Below are positions 32,827 to 39,068 of a stretch of 39,068 nucleotides of DNA, piece by piece. This DNA is from Sterolibacterium sp. Its GTDB lineage: Bacteria; Pseudomonadota; Gammaproteobacteria; Burkholderiales; Rhodocyclaceae. The notes under the pieces were generated by a model. The model searched no databases. It was not told the origin of the DNA and worked only from the letters and a program-made list of their open reading frames with translations. Position numbers and translations under genes: made by a program. The first letter of the stretch is position 1; every line of letters starts with the position of its first letter. Where the stretch lies: assembly GCA_023258955.1 (NCBI GenBank), contig JAHFRE010000016.1, forward strand, positions 1 through 39,068, read 5' to 3'.

Positions 32827-32870
32827 CCCACGAAATCTAGTCCTTTGGGAAAGATCTAGATTTTCGTGGG
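32827..32870. repeat. Inverted repeat between the toxin gene terminator and gyrB
   Basis: The arms CCCACGAAATCTAG (32827-32840) and CTAGATTTTCGTGGG (32856-32870) are complementary except for one extra T in the second. The loop is 15 bases. It ends 12 bases from the gyrB stop. It lacks a T-tract for gyrB transcription, so it is either a stabilising 3' hairpin or a terminal repeat of a small element. Confidence 0.6.
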
Positions 32871-32881
32871 ATTTCACAGGT

Positions 32882-35311
<2,430 letters not shown>

Positions 35312-35337
35312 CTACTGCTCCAATCGAACTTCGCTGC

Positions 35338-36441
35338 TCAGATGCGCATCGGCATGACAACGTATTTGAAATTATCATTGCCCGGCAGGGAAAACAGGGC
35401 GCTGCTGTTGGTGTCGCCGAGGCGGCATTCGATGGCGTCACTGCTGACGTTGTTCAGCACGTCGAGGATGTAGTTGACGTTGAAACCGATGTCGATCGCG
35501 TCGCCCGCGTAGTCGATGTCGATCTCCTCGTTGGCTTCCTCGCGCTCGACGTTGTTGCTGATGATCTTCAGGCTGCCGGCGCTGATCACCAGACGCACGC
35601 CCGGCGTCTTCTCGTTGGTCAGGATCTTCGCCCGCAACAGCGACTGCAACAACCCCGTACGCGACAGCTTGAGCAGGTTGCCGTGATTCTGCGGGATGAC
35701 GCGCTCGTAGTCGGGGAATTTGCCGTCGATCAACTTGGAGATGAATTCGATCGAGCCGAAGCGAAACAGCGCTTGCGTCGGCGCCAGGGCGATCTCCAGC
35801 AGATCATCGTTGTCGGCGAGTTGGCGCGACAATTCGAGCACCGTCTTGCGCGGCAGGATCACCTCAATCGACTGGTTCTGCTCGCCGAGATTCTCGCTGG
35901 CGTAGGCCAGGCGATGACCGTCGGTGGCCACCATCCGCATCTCGTTGCCCTTGACCACCAGCAACAAGCCGTTGAGGTAGTAGCGGATGTCCTGTTGCGC
36001 CATCGCGTACTGGACCAGCGACAGTTGCCGCTTGAACTGCTTTTGCGAGACCGAGATGCGCGTCGGCGTCGCTTCGCCCTGCGACATCCGCGGGAAATCT
36101 TCCGCCGGCAGGGTCTGCAGATTGAACTTGCTCTTGCCCGCCTTGACGTACAAGCGCTTGTCTTCGAAGGAGAGCGCGACTTCGGCGTCTTCGGACAGGG
36201 AGCGCAGGATGTCCTGCAGCTTGCGCGCCGCCACGGTCAATGAGGCGGTCTCGTTGCCTGCGACTTCGGCTCCCGTCTTGATCTGGATTTCGATATCGGT
36301 CGCGAGCAGGGTCAGGCGTCCGCCTTCCTTTTCGATCAGAACGTTCGAAAGGATGGGCAAGGTGTGTCGCTTCTCGACGATGCCACAGACGGACTGCAGC
36401 GGTTCGAGAATTTGGTTACGGGGGCCTTTATATAAAAGCAT
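35338..36441 (-). CDS. dnaN: DNA polymerase III sliding clamp (beta)
   Basis: A 367-residue protein that forms a dimeric ring holding replicative polymerase on DNA. Features: LEPLQSVCGIVEKRHTLPIL at the start, PAEDFPRMS, MVATDGHRLAYA near the middle, DGKFPDYERVIP and the C-terminal YVVMPMRI. A strong ribosome site AGGAGG precedes the ATG at 36441. It lies between dnaA and gyrB. Two DnaA boxes are in the dnaA-dnaN gap, so initiation and clamp expression may be linked. Confidence 0.98.
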   Translation of the reverse strand: MLLYKGPRNQILEPLQSVCGIVEKRHTLPILSNVLIEKEGGRLTLLATDIEIQIKTGAEVAGNETASLTVAARKLQDILRSLSEDAEVALSFEDKRLYVKAGKSKFNLQTLPAEDFPRMSQGEATPTRISVSQKQFKRQLSLVQYAMAQQDIRYYLNGLLLVVKGNEMRMVATDGHRLAYASENLGEQNQSIEVILPRKTVLELSRQLADNDDLLEIALAPTQALFRFGSIEFISKLIDGKFPDYERVIPQNHGNLLKLSRTGLLQSLLRAKILTNEKTPGVRLVISAGSLKIISNNVEREEANEEIDIDYAGDAIDIGFNVNYILDVLNNVSSDAIECRLGDTNSSALFSLPGNDNFKYVVMPMRI

Positions 36442-36479
36442 ATTTAAACCTCCTGATAATGATATACAAACGCTCGAAC

Positions 36480-36488
36480 TGTGGATAA
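36480..36488 (-). promoter_or_regulatory. DnaA box (dnaA-dnaN gap)
   Basis: A perfect R-type box TTATCCACA on the minus strand (TGTGGATAA on plus), 38 bases upstream of dnaN. It pairs with a second box at 36603. Confidence 0.75.
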
Positions 36489-36602
36489 GGGTGGTTTTGG
36501 CATTTCTTTCAATTGTCTAACTCGCTTGCTTGCTCGAGGGCAAGTCGGTTTTCTGATGGGTACGATTGTGTGCGCTTCCGCTGGCTTGCATTTGTTTTGT
36601 TC

Positions 36603-36611
36603 TTATCCACA
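36603..36611 (+). promoter_or_regulatory. DnaA box (dnaA-dnaN gap)
   Basis: A perfect TTATCCACA just downstream of the dnaA stop. The two boxes face each other across about 120 bases. Confidence 0.75.
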
Positions 36612-36632
36612 AACCATACATAGTTTGTTCGA

Positions 36633-38021
36633 TCATGCGCGCAGGGTCTGCATCAGCACGTGCACGTCGTTGTTCAACTGGGCATCCTTGCTTCTCAGGT
36701 CGGCGATGGTGCGGCAGGCGTGGAGCACCGTGGTATGGTCCCGTCCACCGAAGGCTTCGCCGATTTCCGGCAGGCTGTGGTGGGTCAGGTCGCGGCACAG
36801 CGACATGGCGACCTGGCGCGGACGGGCGATGGCGCGGCTGCGCTTCTGCGAGTACATTTCTGCCACTTTGATCTTGAAATAGTCGGCGACCGTCTTCTGG
36901 ATCAGCTCCAGGGTCAACTGCCGGTTGGTCGCGCCGAAGATGTCTTTGAGCGCTTCGCGCGCCAGTTCGACGCTGATATCGCGGCCGTGAAAACGGGCGA
37001 AAGCGATCACCTTGTTGAGCGCTCCTTCGAGTTCGCGGACGTTGGAGCGCAGGTTCTTGGCGATCAGGAAGGCGACGTCGTCGCCGAGCTGAAGCTTGGA
37101 TATCTCGGCCTTCTTCTTCAGGATGGCCACGCGCATTTCCTGTTCCGGCGGCTCGATCTGCACCGTCAGACCCCAGTCGAAACGCGAGATCAGCCGTTCT
37201 TCGAGACCGCTGATGTCTTTGGGGTAGGTATCGCAAGAAATGACGATCTGCTTCTTCGCTTCGACCAGCGCGTTGAAGGCGTAGAAGAATTCTTCCTGGG
37301 TGCGCGCCTTGTTGATGAAGAACTGGATGTCGTCGACCAGCAGCAGGTCCAGCGATCGGTAATAGCGCTTGAACACGTCGAAGGATTTCTGCTGGTAGGC
37401 GCGAACCACGTCGGAAACGTAATCCTCGGCGTGAACGTAGCGGATCACCAGCTTTGGATTGTGACGCCAGACTTCATTGCCCAGCGCGTGGATCAGGTGG
37501 GTCTTGCCCAGACCGACACCACCATATACGAACAGCGGATTGTAGGAAGTCCCCGGATTCAGGGCCACCTGGTGGGCGGCGGCGCGCGCCAGGTCGTTGG
37601 CGCGGCCGGTGACCAGGGTGTCGAAGGTGAAATCGGCGTTGAGGCGGGTCTTTTCGTAGCCGTCTTCGGCGCTGACCTGGGCGAGCTTGGCGACTTTGGC
37701 CGGACCGCTGGCTTTGTTTGACGTCGGTCCGGCTGCGGCGTTGGTCGGGTTGGCTGCAACCGGTTCGCCCAGGGCCAGAGAAATCGTCACCGGCTCGGGA
37801 AAGTATTCGCGACTCAGATTCTCGATCTGGTCGAGGTAGCGCTCGCGCACCCACTGCAGAACAAAGCGGTTGGGAGCGATCAGACGCAGCTTCCTGGGTT
37901 CGCCATCGCCGTCGGGCGCCTCGTTTTCGAGGCGCAGCGCCTTGATCCAGGTGTTGTATTGCTGGGCCGGCAACTCCTTTTCGAAGCGGCTCAAGCAAGC
38001 GGACCAGAATTCAATCATCAT
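36633..38021 (-). CDS. dnaA: Chromosomal replication initiator DnaA
   Basis: A 462-residue AAA+ initiator that binds DnaA boxes and opens the origin. The N-terminal domain starts [16 protein letters not shown]. Walker [18 protein letters not shown] and Walker [10 protein letters not shown] are in the central domain. [18 protein letters not shown] is the sensor region. The C-terminal box-binding helix is [23 protein letters not shown] 38024, ATG 38021 and ATG 38018 follow each other, and no ribosome site distinguishes them. It heads dnaA-dnaN-gyrB and diverges from rpmH. Confidence 0.98.
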   Translation of the reverse strand: MMIEFWSACLSRFEKELPAQQYNTWIKALRLENEAPDGDGEPRKLRLIAPNRFVLQWVRERYLDQIENLSREYFPEPVTISLALGEPVAANPTNAAAGPTSNKASGPAKVAKLAQVSAEDGYEKTRLNADFTFDTLVTGRANDLARAAAHQVALNPGTSYNPLFVYGGVGLGKTHLIHALGNEVWRHNPKLVIRYVHAEDYVSDVVRAYQQKSFDVFKRYYRSLDLLLVDDIQFFINKARTQEEFFYAFNALVEAKKQIVISCDTYPKDISGLEERLISRFDWGLTVQIEPPEQEMRVAILKKKAEISKLQLGDDVAFLIAKNLRSNVRELEGALNKVIAFARFHGRDISVELAREALKDIFGATNRQLTLELIQKTVADYFKIKVAEMYSQKRSRAIARPRQVAMSLCRDLTHHSLPEIGEAFGGRDHTTVLHACRTIADLRSKDAQLNNDVHVLMQTLRA

Positions 38022-38145
38022 CACCCGGAGTGTAGAATATAATATTCAAGTAATTGCTTTTATTGTATTATTCATCGACGGGCGAATTGCACCAGCGGCT
38101 TCTGCGACGTTCTGCAAGCAGGCATTCTAGCGGGTTTGGGGAAAG

Positions 38146-38154
38146 TTATCCACA
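38146..38154 (+). promoter_or_regulatory. DnaA box upstream of rpmH
   Basis: Perfect TTATCCACA, 20 bases before the rpmH -35. It may serve the origin, dnaA autoregulation or both. Confidence 0.75.
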
Positions 38155-38174
38155 GGCCCCACGAAAAATTCCAC

Positions 38175-38203
38175 TTGACAAAAACTGGGCCAATCGTTGT
38201 AAT
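38175..38203 (+). promoter_or_regulatory. rpmH promoter
   Basis: TTGACA (38175-38180) and TGTAAT (38198-38203) are separated by exactly 17 bp. The -35 is consensus and the -10 differs at one position. The transcript would start about 23 bases before the rpmH ATG. It serves the rpmH-rnpA-yidD-yidC run. Confidence 0.75.
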
Positions 38204-38232
38204 CGCGCGTTTACTTTTTCAGGAATATCGCC

Positions 38233-38367
38233 ATGAAACGCACTTATCAGCCTTCGGTCGTGCGCCGCAAACGCACCCACGGCTTTCTGGTGCGCATGCG
38301 CACCCGGGGTGGCCGCGCCGTGATTCGCGCGCGTCGCGCCAAGGGTCGGGCGCGCCTAGCTGTTTGA
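38233..38367 (+). CDS. rpmH: 50S ribosomal protein L34
   Basis: A 44-residue basic protein starting [20 protein letters not shown], invariant for L34, and ending in a run of Arg/Ala/Lys. It binds 23S rRNA early in assembly. An AGGA ribosome site is 8 bases upstream. It is first in rpmH-rnpA-yidD-yidC. Confidence 0.98.
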   Translation: MKRTYQPSVVRRKRTHGFLVRMRTRGGRAVIRARRAKGRARLAV

Positions 38368-38379
38368 CGCGGAGCGAGC

Positions 38380-38739
38380 ATAGAGCTTGAGCTGGGCTAT
38401 CCGAGCGCCTGTCGCTTGCACACGGCGGCGGAGTTTGCCGCTGTGTTCAGCGCGCGCCGCGTCCTGCGCGGTGCCCATTTCGATCTGCACTATGGCCCAG
38501 GCGGCCGAGCGGGCGCGCGGCTCGGCCTGATCGTCGCCAAGAAACTGGCCAAACGCGCGGTTCAGCGCAATCTGTTGAAGCGTCTGGCGCGCGAAGCCTT
38601 CCGCCATGCGCGCGGCGGCCTCGCGGCGAACGACGTGGTGCTGCGCCTGGCGCGGCCTCCCGGCACGCGGATGGATACCCAGGCCCGTCGCTTGTGGCGG
38701 GCCGACATAGAGCAACTGTTGGCTAGACTGCCCCGATGA
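38380..38739 (+). CDS. rnpA: Ribonuclease P protein component (start codon unusual)
   Basis: The protein subunit of RNase P, which trims the 5' ends of tRNA precursors. [38 protein letters not shown] and [11 protein letters not shown] are the conserved RNR-type core. No ATG or GTG occurs between the rpmH stop and the core. ATA at 38380 has GGAG 5 bases upstream and gives a 119-residue protein, the normal length. CTG 38392 and TTG 38416 are alternatives, but TTG cuts into the conserved start. The ATA may be a true rare start or a base error for ATG. The stop overlaps the yidD start (ATGA). Confidence 0.9.
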   Translation: MELELGYPSACRLHTAAEFAAVFSARRVLRGAHFDLHYGPGGRAGARLGLIVAKKLAKRAVQRNLLKRLAREAFRHARGGLAANDVVLRLARPPGTRMDTQARRLWRADIEQLLARLPR

Positions 38740-38957
38740 GATCACTGCTGATAGCGCCGCTGCTGATCCTGATCCGCCTGTACCGCTATGCGCTGAGCCC
38801 GCTGCTCGGACCGCGCTGCCGCTTCCATCCCAGTTGTTCCGAATACGCCGGGGAGGCCTTGCTGCGGCACGGCTTCCTCGCGGGACTCGGCCTTGCGCTG
38901 CGTCGTCTGTCCAAATGCCATCCGTGGCACCCGGGCGGCGTGGATCCCGTACCCTGA
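38736..38957 (+). CDS. yidD: Membrane protein insertion efficiency factor YidD
   Basis: A 73-residue protein of the YidD family. It starts with a membrane-associated helix ([19 protein letters not shown]) and has the conserved [14 protein letters not shown] (usually P-S-C-S-x-Y-A) and the C-terminal [14 protein letters not shown]. It aids membrane-protein insertion by YidC. Start ATG overlaps the rnpA stop, and yidC follows. Confidence 0.95.
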   Translation: MRSLLIAPLLILIRLYRYALSPLLGPRCRFHPSCSEYAGEALLRHGFLAGLGLALRRLSKCHPWHPGGVDPVP

Positions 38958-38985
38958 TGGGCTTACGCTGAATCGAGAGATGTCG

Positions 38986-39068
38986 ATGGACAACCAACGT
39001 TTGATCCTGCTGCTGGTGTTTTCCTTTTCCCTGGTGATGCTCTGGGACGCCTGGCAGAAGCAGGGGCA
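38986..39068 (+). CDS. yidC: Membrane protein insertase YidC, N-terminal start (partial)
   Basis: The first 27 codons are in the window. They begin MDNQRLILLLVFSFSLVMLW, the conserved first transmembrane helix of proteobacterial YidC. ATG 38986 is preferred; ATG 38980 in the same frame adds two residues. YidC inserts and folds inner-membrane proteins with or without SecYEG. The gene continues beyond the window. Confidence 0.93.
   Translation, partial: MDNQRLILLLVFSFSLVMLWDAWQKQG

Larger units (their letters stand above)
38025..38232. other. dnaA-rpmH intergenic region, candidate oriC
   Basis: A 208-base gap between divergent dnaA and rpmH. It has an AT-rich tract (about 38034-38080, runs such as AATATAATATTC and TTATTGTATTATTC) that could be the unwinding element, one perfect DnaA box at 38146, and the rpmH promoter. 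Only one consensus box is evident here; two more lie beyond dnaA. The gene order makes this a standard origin location, but the box count is low. Confidence 0.5.

Overview
The window looks like a chromosomal segment of a high-GC betaproteobacterium, most likely Rhodocyclales-like. This is inferred from gene order (gmk-rpoZ-spoT followed by a DUF3460 gene, thiS-thiG-trmB, and rpmH-rnpA-yidD-yidC diverging from dnaA-dnaN-gyrB), because no 16S gene or other direct taxonomic marker is present. Most of it is core chromosome with tightly packed, often ATGA/GTGA-overlapping genes.

Layout. 1-2318: end of a cytochrome c maturation operon (ccmF end, ccmG, ccmH, ccmI). 2361-4140: molybdate permease and ATPase (modBC) without modA. 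4169-7430 (minus): gmk, rpoZ, spoT and a DUF3460 gene, the stringent-response/GTP cluster. 7586-8649 (plus): an HDOD-domain gene and a 33-residue small ORF, lying between gmk and yicC. 9639-14024 (plus): a Ser/Thr kinase and PP2C phosphatase pair, then rph, rdgB and hemW; the hemW start region carries a GC-rich palindromic repeat. 13999-15691 (minus): thiS, thiG, trmB. 15770-15843: tRNA-Gly(CCC), whose 3' part is overlapped antisense by the end of a molybdopterin oxidoreductase gene. 17977-19350: an HD-GYP protein. 19637-20413: a secreted alpha-carbonic anhydrase.

20644-25232: phosphate regulon. pstSCAB (minus) and phoB (plus) diverge from an intergenic region holding two well-formed Pho boxes in opposite orientation, each with a -10 hexamer at the same spacing. 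phoU and phoR are not adjacent. 25283-27520 (minus): a lipoprotein alpha/beta hydrolase and an OmpW-type porin.

27521-32880 is a more AT-rich, gene-poor accessory stretch inserted beside the replication genes. It holds a probable IS3-type transposase remnant, a small secreted protein gene, and a three-gene minus-strand operon: a lipoprotein, a small membrane-anchored or secreted protein, and an apolipoprotein N-acyltransferase (Lnt) homologue with its catalytic triad intact and a stop-coupled TTG start. A DUF433/DUF5615 toxin-antitoxin pair follows, next to gyrB. The lipoprotein-Lnt operon is the best candidate for an undescribed system.

32882-39068: gyrB, dnaN and dnaA (minus), and rpmH, rnpA, yidD and yidC (plus). 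Consensus DnaA boxes lie on both sides of dnaA and an AT-rich tract lies upstream of it, so the chromosomal origin is probably here. rnpA has no ordinary start codon at the expected position; an ATA with a good Shine-Dalgarno sequence sits there.
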